Shown in pieces: positions 44,576 through 53,969 of a stretch of DNA of 64,000 nt. The first letter of the stretch is position 1. Each line of letters starts with the position of its first letter. Made by a program: the position numbers and the translations under genes. The stretch comes from an uncultured Phycicoccus sp. (GTDB taxonomy: Bacteria > Actinomycetota > Actinomycetes > Actinomycetales > Dermatophilaceae). The DNA is taken from assembly GCF_947495705.1 (NCBI RefSeq), contig NZ_CANLZR010000001.1:310001-374000 (forward strand), in the 5' to 3' direction. The notes below the pieces were generated by a model. The model had not been told where the DNA came from and did not search any database. It saw only the letters and a program-made list of their open reading frames with translations.

Positions 44576-45178
44576 TCAGCCGCGCTCGGCGCTGACGCCC
44601 TCCTGGGCGATGCGCCGCAGGGCGAGGAGCACGGGGTCGACCATGACGGTGCCGAGCACGACGGTCCGCAGCGCGTCGGCCGCGCTCGTCGCCCGCAGGG
44701 CCACCTCGACATCCACCTCGGCGGCCGCCCGCATCGCCTCGGCGTACCGGCGCAGCTCCGCCGGCGCGAGCTCGACCCCGGCCGCCCGGGCCGCGGCGAC
44801 GGCGGCGGTCAGCCCGGCCGCGAGGGGGCCGTCGGTGCAGGTCGTCCACCCGAGGCTCTCGAGCAGGTCTGCGACCTCGGCGGACACCTCGGCCCCGGCG
44901 GTGACACCCGGCAGGGCGCGATGCGCCACCCCAAGCAGCTCGTGGCGGGACGGGGGAGGGGAGTCCAGCGCCTCGACGATGCTGCGGATGTCACCGATCG
45001 AGACCCCGCCGTGCTCGACGAGGGCACGCACGAGGCGCACCCGCTCCACATGGGCCTCGCCGTAGTCGGCCCGGGTCCGGCTCGTCGCCGCCCCCGGGGG
45101 GAGTACGCCCTCGCGCAGGTAGAACTTCAGCGTGTGCACCGGCACCCCGGTGACCTCGGCGAGCTCGGAGATCCGCAT
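44576..45178 (-). CDS. MerR-family transcriptional regulator
   Basis: A 200-residue regulator with an N-terminal MerR winged helix: R-I-S-E-L-A-E-V-T-G-V-P-V-H-T-L-K-F-Y-L-R-E-G-V-L-P from residue 2. A dimerising helix and a helical effector domain of ~110 residues without obvious metal cysteines follow, so an organic ligand is likelier than a metal. The ATG at 45178 gives the canonical MerR N-terminus. It is divergent from the DUF4188 gene, and two copies of a 17-base near-palindrome lie between them, which are the probable operators. Autoregulation plus control of the divergent gene is the usual arrangement. Confidence 0.85.
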   Translation of the reverse strand: MRISELAEVTGVPVHTLKFYLREGVLPPGAATSRTRADYGEAHVERVRLVRALVEHGGVSIGDIRSIVEALDSPPPSRHELLGVAHRALPGVTAGAEVSAEVADLLESLGWTTCTDGPLAAGLTAAVAAARAAGVELAPAELRRYAEAMRAAAEVDVEVALRATSAADALRTVVLGTVMVDPVLLALRRIAQEGVSAERG

Positions 45179-45195
45179 CGTCCCTCCTCGACCTC

Positions 45196-45253
45196 TTGAC
45201 AATGGATAGTGGCACTGTCCAAACTGGTGACCTATCGGACAGTAGCACTATCC
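45196..45253. promoter_or_regulatory. Divergent promoter with paired MerR operators
   Basis: Operator 1: GGATAGTGGCACTGTCC (45204-45220). Operator 2: GGACAGTAGCACTATCC (45237-45253). Both fit GGAYAGTRGCACTRTCC, and their centres are 33 bases apart, about three helical turns. TTGACA at 45196-45201 overlaps the left edge. They lie between the divergent merR and DUF4188 genes. Confidence 0.78.
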
Positions 45254-45268
45254 AACGAGGAGCCCGCC

Positions 45269-45766
45269 ATGGACCGCGTCACCCACGCCTACGACGGGCC
45301 GCTGGCCGTCTTCCTCATCGGCCTGCGGGTCCACAAGCCCTGGAAGCGGCGGATCGTCCAGCAGGCCGGGGCCGCGATGCCGCGGATGATCGCCGAGCTC
45401 GAGGCGAACAAGGCCGCCGCCGAGCGCGGGGAGGCCGAGTCGCTGGGCTACCTCGGCAGCCGGTCCACGGTGCACCTCATGGCCACGACGATGATCCAGT
45501 GGTGGCGCAGCGTGGACGACATCTACGCCTACGCGAATGCCGCCGGGCACGAGCACCGGCCGGCCTGGCTCGAGTTCTACCAGCTCGCCAAGGCCGACCC
45601 GACGGCCGTCACGATCTGGCACGAGACCTACGCGGTGCAGCCCCACGGCGCCGAGAGCATCTACTCCGGCCCGCGGCCGCTGGGCCTGGCCGATGTCGCC
45701 GGGACCGTCCCGGTGGGCCGTCGGGGCGAGAGCGCGCGCGAGCGGATCCGGTCCCGGCTCGGCTGA
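45269..45766 (+). CDS. DUF4188-family protein
   Basis: A 165-residue protein of the type annotated DUF4188, sometimes described as monooxygenase-like or related to phenylacetaldoxime dehydratase (from memory). Landmarks: L-A-V-F-L-I-G-L-R-V-H-K-P-W-K, Q-W-W-R-S-V-D-D-I-Y-A-Y-A, and I-W-H-E-T-Y-A-V. A histidine in the last block could be a heme ligand, but this is inference. An ACGAGGAGCCC ribosome site supports the ATG at 45269 over an upstream in-frame ATG at 45209, which would lie inside the operator region. It is the evident target of the divergent MerR regulator. Confidence 0.78.
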   Translation: MDRVTHAYDGPLAVFLIGLRVHKPWKRRIVQQAGAAMPRMIAELEANKAAAERGEAESLGYLGSRSTVHLMATTMIQWWRSVDDIYAYANAAGHEHRPAWLEFYQLAKADPTAVTIWHETYAVQPHGAESIYSGPRPLGLADVAGTVPVGRRGESARERIRSRLG

Positions 45767-45784
45767 GGCCGGCTGGGGCGGCGC

Positions 45785-46123
45785 TCAGCTCGCGCGGGCC
45801 TGCCAGGCCGCCGCCAGGGCGCAGACCCGGGCATCCACCTGGGCATCACCGCTCGCGGCGTGCACGAGCCAGGCGTCCCGGAGGTCGGCGAGGTCCGGCC
45901 AACGGTCCTCCCAGGTCACGAGCCGCTCGGCGAGGAGGTCGAACACGTCGTCGCACAGGTGCGGCGCGAAGACCGTGACCGGCGTGCGCGCCCGGGTGAG
46001 GGCCGCGGCCCGTCGCGCCGCCAGAAGGCCACCGCCCACGACGACGGCTCGCCGGTCCGGGCGGGGAAAAGCGAGGAGCCGGGTGCGGTCACGGGCGATG
46101 CGCTGGCCAGGTGTCGGCGGCAC
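45785..46123 (-). CDS. Stand-alone siroheme-synthase N-domain (precorrin-2 dehydrogenase-like), short
   Basis: A 112-residue Rossmann protein resembling the NAD-binding half of CysG/Met8. It shows R-A-V-V-V-G-G-G-L-L-A-A-R-R-A-A-A-L near residue 30, P-V-T-V-F-A-P-H-L, then W-E-D-R-W-P-D-L-A-D-L-R-D-A-W-L-V-H-A-A-S-G-D. Full precorrin-2 dehydrogenases are ~200 residues and carry a dimerisation/ferrochelatase part after this fold, which is absent. It may be a partial enzyme, a partner of another gene, or a reduced relic. The GTG at 46123 follows GAAGGAGG at good spacing, which argues for real translation. No siroheme or sulfite genes are adjacent. Confidence 0.65.
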   Translation of the reverse strand: MPPTPGQRIARDRTRLLAFPRPDRRAVVVGGGLLAARRAAALTRARTPVTVFAPHLCDDVFDLLAERLVTWEDRWPDLADLRDAWLVHAASGDAQVDARVCALAAAWQARAS

Positions 46124-46242
46124 GGAGGCCTCCTTCGGGCGTCCTCGAGAGCTGCGCCGAGCGTGCCGCACCGATGTTGCCACGGGTGGCTCGCGATGTG
46201 TCGGTTGCGTTTCGGGTCCGCGCGGCGCCGTCGAGGCCCGGC

Positions 46243-46986
46243 TCAGGCGTTGTTCTGCGCGTCCTGCTGGGCGGCGTGCCGGCTCAGGACCTCGGTGAGC
46301 TTGGCGGCGCCGGCCATCACCGTCGCGGCGTGCAGCCGGCCCGGCTGCCGCGACAGCCGCTCGATCGGCCCCGAGATCGACACCGCGGCGATGACCCGGC
46401 CGCTGGGGGAGCGGACCGGCGCCGAGACCGATGCGACCCCGGGCTCGCGCTCGCCGACGCTCTGCGCCCAGCCCCGGCGACGGACCCCGGACAGCGCGGT
46501 GGCCGTGAAAGCGGCCCCCTGGAGGCCGCGGTGCAGCCGGTCGGGCTCCTCCCAGGCGAGCAGCACCTGGGCCGCCGAGCCCGCGCGCATCGAGAGTGTC
46601 GCGCCGATCGGGATCGAGTCGCGCAGGCCGACCGGGCGCTCCGCGGCGGAGACGCAGACGCGGTACTCGCCCTGGCGGCGGAACAGCTGGGCCGACTCGT
46701 TCGTGTGGTCACGCAGGGCGCCCAGCACCGGGCCCGACGCGGCGAGCAGGCGGTCCTCACCCGCGGCCGCGGCGAGCTCGCCGAGGCGCGGGCCGAGGAC
46801 GAACCGGCCCTGGACGTCGCGGGTCACGAGGCGGTGATGCTCCAGTGCCACCGCGAGCCGGTGCGCCGTGGGGCGGGCCAGGCCGGTGGCCGTGACGAGC
46901 TGGGCGAGCGTCGACGGACCGGCTTCGAGTGCGGACAGCACGACCGCCGCCTTGTCGAGAACTCCGACCCCACTGGTGTTGTCCAT
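46243..46986 (-). CDS. IclR-family regulator, NdgR/LtbR-like
   Basis: A 247-residue IclR regulator. The N-terminal winged helix shows V-L-D-K-A-A-V-V-L-S-A-L, then L-A-R-P-T-A-H-R-L-A-V-A-L-E-H-H; the C-terminal effector domain begins near residue 75. Divergent placement next to leuCD is the conserved context of NdgR (Streptomyces) and LtbR (corynebacteria), which control leuCD and other amino-acid genes. I infer the same role. The ATG at 46986 fits the family start; an earlier ATG at 47007 would run through the operator-like inverted repeat. Confidence 0.88.
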   Translation of the reverse strand: MDNTSGVGVLDKAAVVLSALEAGPSTLAQLVTATGLARPTAHRLAVALEHHRLVTRDVQGRFVLGPRLGELAAAAGEDRLLAASGPVLGALRDHTNESAQLFRRQGEYRVCVSAAERPVGLRDSIPIGATLSMRAGSAAQVLLAWEEPDRLHRGLQGAAFTATALSGVRRRGWAQSVGEREPGVASVSAPVRSPSGRVIAAVSISGPIERLSRQPGRLHAATVMAGAAKLTEVLSRHAAQQDAQNNA

Positions 46987-47000
46987 GCCTTGATATTGAC

Positions 47001-47017
47001 GTCTCATTGCCTGAGAC
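47001..47017. promoter_or_regulatory. Inverted repeat between iclR and leuC (operator candidate)
   Basis: GTCTCA-TTGCC-TGAGAC, a perfect 6-5-6 inverted repeat, lies 15 bases upstream of the regulator ATG. TTGACG (46996-47001) is a weak -35 for leuC. The size and position suit an IclR dimer site controlling both genes. Confidence 0.6.
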
Positions 47018-47140
47018 GCAAGTCCATGCACCCAAACCGCGTGCGAATCTCAGGAGAAGGGCGGCGTCGCGCAGGCGCGCTGCCCGTGCCCGAACGTCCC
47101 GGGCCGCGGTCCCGCGGCCCACTCCTGGAGGTGTCGATCC

Positions 47141-48555
<1,415 letters not shown>

Positions 48556-48556
<1 letters not shown>

Positions 48557-49146
48557 TGCAGGCCTTCACCACCCACACCGGCATCGGGGTCCCGCTGCGC
48601 CGCAGCAACGTCGACACCGACCAGATCATCCCGGCCGTCTACCTCAAGCGGGTCACCCGGACCGGCTTCGAGGACGGGCTGTTCGCCGCGTGGCGGGGGG
48701 ACGAGACCTTCGTCCTCAACGACCCGAACTACGCCGCCGGCTCGGTCCTCGTCGCGGGTCCGGACTTCGGCACCGGTTCCTCCCGCGAGCACGCCGTCTG
48801 GGCCCTGATGAACTACGGCTTCCGGGTCGTCATCTCCTCCCGCTTCGCCGACATCTTCCGCGGCAACAGTGGCAAGCAGGGACTCCTCACGGCGCAGTGC
48901 AGCCAGGACGACGTCGAGCTGCTCTGGAAGCTGCTCGAGAACGAGCCGGGCACCTCGGTCACGGTCGACCTCGTGTCGCGGACGGTCACCGCGGGCGACC
49001 TCACGGCGTCCTTCGAGGTCGACGACTACACCCGGTGGCGCCTGCTCGAGGGCCTCGACGACATCAGCCTGTCGCTGCGCCACGAGAGCGACATCACGGC
49101 CTACGAGGCCACCCGGCCGACGTGGAAGCCCACCGTCTCGGCCTGA
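48556..49146 (+). CDS. leuD: 3-isopropylmalate dehydratase small subunit
   Basis: The swivelling small subunit that completes the LeuCD isomerase. It is 196 residues. It shows the N-terminal [12 protein letters not shown], then [17 protein letters not shown] and the C-terminal [10 protein letters not shown]. The ATG overlaps the leuC stop by one base, so the two are translated stepwise from one message. A 7-bp hairpin 24 bases after the stop ends the operon. Confidence 0.96.
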
Positions 49147-49169
49147 CCTCCTCCGGCCCCGAGCCGAAA

Positions 49170-49190
49170 CCACCCCACCTCAGGGGGTGG
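49170..49190 (+). terminator. Hairpin after leuD
   Basis: CCACCCC (49170-49176) pairs with GGGGTGG (49184-49190) around a 7-base loop. It is weaker than the other terminators in the window. The rest of the gap to hupB holds TAGCGT (49212-49217) and a 7-bp GGTCGGT/ACCGACC hairpin (49228-49244). Confidence 0.5.
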
Positions 49191-49295
49191 ACTCGCCTGT
49201 GCCACAGGGAATAGCGTCAGGTGTCACGGTCGGTCCGACCGACCGCGTACGACACCGCCGTCGGCTGCGCCCGGCGCCCAACGAGGAGGACGCAC

Positions 49296-49997
49296 GTGAA
49301 CAAGGCAGACCTCGTCAGAGAGCTCGAGAAGACCCTCGGCAGCCGTAAGGCGGCGAACGAGGCCCTCGACACGGTCTTCGACACGATCGTGCGGGAGGTC
49401 GTGCGCGGCGGGAAGGTCGCGATCACCGGCTTCGGCACCTTCGACCGGGTCGAACGGGCGGCCCGCACCGGCCGCAACCCGCACACCGGCGACTCCGTGC
49501 GCATCCCGAAGAACCGGGCGCCGCGCTTCCGGCCCGGCACCGCGTTCAAGGACTACGTGCGCAAGCCGAGCAGCCTGCCGAAGTCCGCCCCTGCCACCGG
49601 CCGGGCGGCTGCCGGGACCGCCGGCGCCGCCGCGGCCACGACGGCGAAGAAGGCGACCAAGACCGCGAAGAAGGCGACCAAGAGCGCGGCGTCCACGGCG
49701 TCGAGCGCCGCGACCGCGACGAAGGCCGCGGCCAAGAGCACCGCGAAGAAGACCGCGGCGAAGACCACCGCTACGGGCAGCGCCGCGAAGAAGACGACGA
49801 AGGCCACGGCCAAGAGCGCCGCGTCCACCGCCAAGACGGCCGCCACGGGCAGTGCGGCCAAGAAGGCACCGGCGAAGAAGGCCCCCGCGAAGAAGGCCGC
49901 CAAGAGCGCCCCCGCCAAGAGCGCCGCGAAGAAGGCGCCGGCGAAGAAGGCGCCGGCGAAGAAGACCGCCGCGAAGAAGGCGGGCGCGAAGCGCTGA
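49296..49997 (+). CDS. hupB: HU-type histone-like protein with Lys/Ala-rich tail
   Basis: A 233-residue nucleoid protein. Residues 1-90 are a normal HU fold: N-K-A-D-L-V-R-E-L, then G-G-K-V-A-I-T-G-F-G-T-F and R-N-P-H-T-G-D-S-V-R-I-P. The remaining ~140 residues form a very basic, low-complexity tail of A-K-K, P-A-K-K and A-T-K repeats, as in mycobacterial HupB and Streptomyces HupS. The tail binds DNA non-specifically and is a known site of lysine modification in mycobacteria (family knowledge). The GTG at 49296 follows GAGGAGG. The repetitive DNA in the tail makes its length likely to vary between strains. Confidence 0.95.
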   Translation: MNKADLVRELEKTLGSRKAANEALDTVFDTIVREVVRGGKVAITGFGTFDRVERAARTGRNPHTGDSVRIPKNRAPRFRPGTAFKDYVRKPSSLPKSAPATGRAAAGTAGAAAATTAKKATKTAKKATKSAASTASSAATATKAAAKSTAKKTAAKTTATGSAAKKTTKATAKSAASTAKTAATGSAAKKAPAKKAPAKKAAKSAPAKSAAKKAPAKKAPAKKTAAKKAGAKR

Positions 49998-50006
49998 GGC
50001 GCCGCC

Positions 50007-50858
50007 TCAGCGGATCGTCTCGCCCGGCCCGATCCCCACGATCCACACCCGGGTCGCGACGAGGCCGGACTCGTCGAGCTCGACACTGACCCGTTGCCCG
50101 GCACGCAGGTGCAGCAGGCCGCTGAGCACGACGGAGTCGAGCGGCACCTGCACCTCGACCCCGTCGTCGAGCAGTGCGCTGCCGGGGCTCTCGCCGGGCT
50201 CACGATGGATGGTTGCCTGCACGCCCGGCAGGGTAGCGCGGCCCAGGGCGCGCCGGGTGTGCGCGCCGAGCCCGACCGCGATCGCCGCCGCCAGCGAGGA
50301 TGCGTCGTCGACGTCGATCCGCACGCCGGGGGCGTCGGGCTCCACCCACGCGTACCCGAGAGCGCGGTGTGCGCCGGCGCTGCCCGCACCGAACCGCGTG
50401 GGCACGGCCGCGCCCGGGCCGAGCGGCGCCACGAGCATCGCCGTCCCGGTGCCGTCGGCGTCCGGCACCATCGCCGGGGCGGCGGCACGCAGCGCCGGCA
50501 CGACCTCGGCCAGCTCGGCGGGCCGCAGGGCCGGGTGGTCCCCGAGGAGGACGCAGACGAAGCGGGCTCCCGCCCGGGCCGCGACCCCCACCCCGGCCGC
50601 GACCGCGGCGTCGAGGCCCGCACCCTCGTCGGTGACGGTCGTGCAGCCCGCGGCCTCCGCCCAGGCGCGGACCGCGGGGTCGGCGCTGACGACGACGACG
50701 AGCGCGTCCGGCAGGCCCGCGCGCGCCGCGGCGACCGTGTCGCGGGCGAAGGCGTCGGCGAGGTCGCGGCGAAGGGCACGCCCGGCCCCGAGCCGGGACT
50801 TGGCCAGCGGCCCGCCCTTGACGGGGACGACGACCGCGAGGTCGGGGGCGGCGGGCAC
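50007..50858 (-). CDS. cofC: F420 phosphoenolpyruvate/phospholactate guanylyltransferase with C-terminal extension
   Basis: A nucleotidyltransferase of the CofC/FbiD family, which activates phosphoenolpyruvate or 2-phospholactate with GTP for coenzyme F420. Seen: V-V-P-V-K-G-G-P-L-A-K-S-R-L-G at residues 9-23, V-S-A-D-P-A-V, L-L-G-D-H-P-A-L-R-P and T-R-F-G-A-G-S. It is 283 residues, about 65-70 longer than the enzyme core I would expect. The extra C-terminal part (from about I-H-R-E-P-G-E-S) has alternating hydrophobics, such as V-S-V-E-L-D-E-S-G-L-V-A-T-R-V-W-I, like a small beta-barrel of unknown role. The GTG at 50858 gives the family N-terminus. Confidence 0.85.
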   Translation of the reverse strand: MPAAPDLAVVVPVKGGPLAKSRLGAGRALRRDLADAFARDTVAAARAGLPDALVVVVSADPAVRAWAEAAGCTTVTDEGAGLDAAVAAGVGVAARAGARFVCVLLGDHPALRPAELAEVVPALRAAAPAMVPDADGTGTAMLVAPLGPGAAVPTRFGAGSAGAHRALGYAWVEPDAPGVRIDVDDASSLAAAIAVGLGAHTRRALGRATLPGVQATIHREPGESPGSALLDDGVEVQVPLDSVVLSGLLHLRAGQRVSVELDESGLVATRVWIVGIGPGETIR

Positions 50859-50946
50859 GCCTCGATCCTGCCAACCCGCCGTGCCGCGCTCGACATCGAC
50901 CCCGGCGCGGACCACAATGCGGTGACCCGACCCACGGAAGGCCACA

Positions 50947-51705
50947 GTGAGCACCCCCCAGGACAACTCGCGTCCCTTCGGATACCGCCTGGCCATCCGG
51001 ATCCTGCGTCCGCTCCTCATGCTGCTGACGCGCCGGGACTGGTCCGGAGCCGAGCATCTGCCGACCGAGGGCGGCTGGGTCGTGTGCACCAACCACACCT
51101 CGCACGTCGACCCGCTGCCGTTCGCGCACTTCCTCGTCGACCATGGGTACGCCCCCCGGTTCCTCGGCAAGAGCCAGGTGTTCGCGGTCCCGTTCGTCGG
51201 AGCGGTGCTGCGTTCGGCCGACCAGATCCCGGTGTACCGCGAGTCCGGCCGGGCGGCCGACGCCTACCGCGCTGCGGTCGAGGCGGTCCGGGCCGGCAAG
51301 TGCGTCGCCATCTACCCCGACGGCACCCTGACCCGTGACCCCGGCCTGTGGCCCATGCGCGGCAAGACCGGAGCCGCCCGGGTCGCGCTCGAGACCCGGT
51401 GCCCCGTCGTCCCCGTCGCCACGTGGGGGCCGCACGAGATCCTCGCGCCCTACTCGAAGCGGCTGCGGCTCTTCCCGCGCCGGACGATGCACGTGCGCGC
51501 CGGGGCCCCCGTCGACCTGTCCGACCTGCACGACCGGCCGGTCACCCACGAGGTCCTGCTCGAGGCGACCGGGCGCATCACCGCCGCGATCACCCGCGAG
51601 CTCGAGGAGCTGCGGGGGGAGCGGGCGCCCGACCGGCGCTTCGACCCCCGCGAGGCCGGTGTGACGACCACCGGCCGTCCGCGCCCGACGGCGGGCGCCG
51701 CATGA
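50947..51705 (+). CDS. plsC: 1-acyl-sn-glycerol-3-phosphate acyltransferase
   Basis: A 252-residue membrane-associated acyltransferase that adds the second acyl chain in phosphatidic-acid synthesis. The catalytic H-x4-D is in C-T-N-H-T-S-H-V-D near residue 55. The phosphate-binding motif appears as Y-P-D-G-T-L-T-R instead of the usual F-P-E-G-T-R. A central V-P-V-A-T-W-G and a Lys/Arg-rich segment follow. It overlaps gpsA by four bases (ATGA), so the operon links production of glycerol-3-phosphate to its acylation. Confidence 0.88.
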   Translation: MSTPQDNSRPFGYRLAIRILRPLLMLLTRRDWSGAEHLPTEGGWVVCTNHTSHVDPLPFAHFLVDHGYAPRFLGKSQVFAVPFVGAVLRSADQIPVYRESGRAADAYRAAVEAVRAGKCVAIYPDGTLTRDPGLWPMRGKTGAARVALETRCPVVPVATWGPHEILAPYSKRLRLFPRRTMHVRAGAPVDLSDLHDRPVTHEVLLEATGRITAAITRELEELRGERAPDRRFDPREAGVTTTGRPRPTAGAA

Positions 51706-52700
51706 GCCGCGCGGCCGTGTACGGCACCGGGAGCTGGGGCACCGCCTTCGCCGCGGTGCTCGCCGACGCGGGGACGCCCGTCACGATGTGGGGTCGCCGC
51801 GCGGAGGTCGTCGACGCGATCAACGCCGGCGTCAACGAGGAGTACCTCCCCGAGCTGCGGCTGCCCGACACCGTGCGGGCGACCACCGACCCCGCCGAGG
51901 CGGCCGCCGGTGCCGACGTCGTCGTGCTGGCGGTGCCGTCGCAGACGCTGCGCGACAACCTCACCGCCTGGGGCTCGGTGCTGCCGGGCGACGCGGCGGT
52001 CGTCTCCCTCATGAAGGGGGTCGAGCTCGGCACGACCAAGCGGATGTCCGAGGTCATCGCCGAGGTCGGTGGGGTCGAGGAGGGACGCGTCGTCGTCGTC
52101 TCCGGGCCCAACCTGGCGCGCGAGATCGCCGCCAAGCAGCCCGCCGCCTCGGTCATCGCCTGCCGGGACGCCGCGATGGCCGAGCGGGTCGCCGCGGCCT
52201 GTGCCGCACCGTACTTCCGCCCGTACACCGGCACCGACGTCATCGGCACCGAGATCGCGGGCGCGGTCAAGAACGTCATCGCGCTCGCCGTGGGGATGGC
52301 CGAGGGCCTCGGCATGGGCGACAACTCGAAGGCCTCGATCATCACCCGGGGCCTGGCCGAGACCACCCGGCTGGGCACGGCCGTCGGCGGGGACACCGTG
52401 ACGTTCGCCGGCCTCGCCGGGGTCGGCGACCTCATCGCGACGTGCATGTCGCCGCTGTCACGCAACCACTCGTTCGGGGTCCGCCTCGGGCAGGGGATGG
52501 CCGTCGACGAGGTGGTCGCGGTGACGAAGCAGACCGCCGAGGGCGTGAAGTCCTGCACCTCGATCCTCGCGCTCGCCCAGGCCCACGGCGTCGACGTGCC
52601 GATCATCGAGCAGGTCGACGCGATGATCCGGCACGGCCGTACCGCGCAGCAGGTGGTGGCCGCCCTGCTCTCGCGGCCCCGCAAGGCCGAGACCGGCTGA
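51702..52700 (+). CDS. gpsA: Glycerol-3-phosphate dehydrogenase (NAD(P)+)
   Basis: Reduces dihydroxyacetone phosphate to sn-glycerol 3-phosphate for phospholipids. It is 332 residues. The N-terminal nucleotide motif is V-Y-G-T-G-S-W-G-T-A-F-A. The catalytic lysine region is G-A-V-K-N-V-I-A-L-A-V-G, and N-S-K-A-S-I-I-T-R-G-L-A plus G-L-A-G-V-G-D-L-I-A-T-C follow. It begins inside the end of plsC (ATGA). A repeat element (copy C) follows before the convergent trans-sulfuration gene. Confidence 0.96.
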   Translation: MSRAAVYGTGSWGTAFAAVLADAGTPVTMWGRRAEVVDAINAGVNEEYLPELRLPDTVRATTDPAEAAAGADVVVLAVPSQTLRDNLTAWGSVLPGDAAVVSLMKGVELGTTKRMSEVIAEVGGVEEGRVVVVSGPNLAREIAAKQPAASVIACRDAAMAERVAAACAAPYFRPYTGTDVIGTEIAGAVKNVIALAVGMAEGLGMGDNSKASIITRGLAETTRLGTAVGGDTVTFAGLAGVGDLIATCMSPLSRNHSFGVRLGQGMAVDEVVAVTKQTAEGVKSCTSILALAQAHGVDVPIIEQVDAMIRHGRTAQQVVAALLSRPRKAETG

Positions 52701-52761
52701 CCGCCCGCGCTCCCTGAGTGCCCACGGCACCCGAGCCGCGAGCACCGACTACACCCGCGAA

Positions 52762-52823
52762 CCCCTCACTTCGCGGGGGATCCCTTCCGGGGTGAGGTGA
52801 GGGTTTCCCGGGTCACCCGAGAA
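52762..52823. repeat. Intergenic palindromic repeat, copy C
   Basis: CCTCAC (52764-52769) can pair with GTGAGG (52792-52797). The near-palindrome TTCCCGGGTCACCCGAGAA at 52805-52823 ends against the stop codon of the minus-strand gene. Spacer and order match copies A and B. It probably also serves as a terminator between gpsA and the convergent gene. Confidence 0.7.
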
Positions 52824-53933
52824 TCAGGGGCGGGCGCGGGCGAGGGCGGCGGAGAGGTCACGCCACAGGTCCTCGACGTCCTCGATGCCGACCGACAGCC
52901 GGATGAGCTCCTCCGGGACCTTCTCGGGCTCGTTGGGCTGGCGCCGGCGCCGCTCGAGGAGGGACTCGACCCCGCCGAGGCTCGTCGCGTGCACCCAGAC
53001 GGCGGTGGCCGCCGCGACGCGCTCGGCGCCCTCGGCCCCGCCGACGACCTCGATGCTGACGATCGCCCCGAACCCGGGGTAGCGGACCCGGGTCACGGCG
53101 GGGTGCCCGGCGAGCCGCTGGGCGAGGTCGGCGGCACCGGCGCACGCCCGCTCCAGGCGCAGGTGCAGGGTCCGCAGCCCCCGCAGCGCGAGCCAGGTCT
53201 CCATCGGGCCGGCGATGCCGCCGCCGAGCTGCCGGTGCCGTCGGAGCCGCTCGTGCAGCGCCCGCCCCGAGTCGGTGGGCGCCGTCACGACCGCCCCGAG
53301 CAGGACGTCGCTGTGGCCCGAGAGGTACTTCGTCGCCGAGTGGACGACGACGTCGGCACCGTCGGCGAGCGGACGCTGGAGGAGCGGGGTGGCGAAGGTG
53401 TTGTCGACGACGGTGAGGACGCCGTGCTCACGGGCCGCCGCCGTGAGGGCGGGCAGGTCGGCCACCTCGAGCAGCGGGTTGGTCGGGGACTCCAGCCACA
53501 GCAGGTCGGCACCCGGCAGCGCGGCCACCACCGCTGCGGTGTCCGTGACGTCGACCCGGCGGACGACGGCGGCACCGGACGCCTCGAGGTCCCCGACGGT
53601 GGCCATGACCCCGTTGTACGCGGCGTCCGGGACGACGACCGTGCCGCCGTGGGGGAGCAGCGCGAAGGCCGCCGACACCGCGGCCATCCCGGAGGCCAGG
53701 ACGAGCGCGTCGCCGCCCTCGAGGGACCCCAGCGCCACCTCGAAGGCCGACCACGTGGGGTTGCCCGAGCGGGCGTAGGAGACCGGCCCGTCGGCGTGGT
53801 ACGTGGAGGTGAGCACGAGCGGGGCGCCCACCTGGGCGCCCGGCGCGGCCGGCTCGCGCCCGAGCGCGACGAGACGGGTCGCCGGGGCGAGGTCGGGCAG
53901 GTCGGCGGCGGCGGGGGTCGGCTCGTCGGTCAC
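52824..53933 (-). CDS. Cystathionine gamma-synthase/lyase-family PLP enzyme
   Basis: A 369-residue Cys/Met-metabolism enzyme of PLP fold type I. The PLP lysine is in H-S-A-T-K-Y-L-S-G-H-S-D. Other blocks are Y-A-R-S-G-N-P-T-W, A-L-V-L-A-S-G-M-A-A-V-S-A, and S-P-T-N-P-L-L-E-V-A-D-L. The C-terminal R-L-S-V-G-I-E-D-V-E-D-L is diagnostic of the family. The product could be cystathionine gamma-synthase, gamma-lyase or a methionine-lyase relative; sequence alone does not decide. The GTG at 53933 is divergent from ddl with 36 bases between. Confidence 0.88.
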   Translation of the reverse strand: MTDEPTPAAADLPDLAPATRLVALGREPAAPGAQVGAPLVLTSTYHADGPVSYARSGNPTWSAFEVALGSLEGGDALVLASGMAAVSAAFALLPHGGTVVVPDAAYNGVMATVGDLEASGAAVVRRVDVTDTAAVVAALPGADLLWLESPTNPLLEVADLPALTAAAREHGVLTVVDNTFATPLLQRPLADGADVVVHSATKYLSGHSDVLLGAVVTAPTDSGRALHERLRRHRQLGGGIAGPMETWLALRGLRTLHLRLERACAGAADLAQRLAGHPAVTRVRYPGFGAIVSIEVVGGAEGAERVAAATAVWVHATSLGGVESLLERRRRQPNEPEKVPEELIRLSVGIEDVEDLWRDLSAALARARP

Positions 53934-53969
53934 GAGGACCCACCCTAGGGGCGGCTAGAGTCGCGTGCG

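Noticed and set aside
49600-49990. Repetitive hupB tail as a CRISPR or minisatellite array
   Set aside because: Repeats are irregular, in frame and encode Ala/Lys/Pro, the known HupB tail composition.
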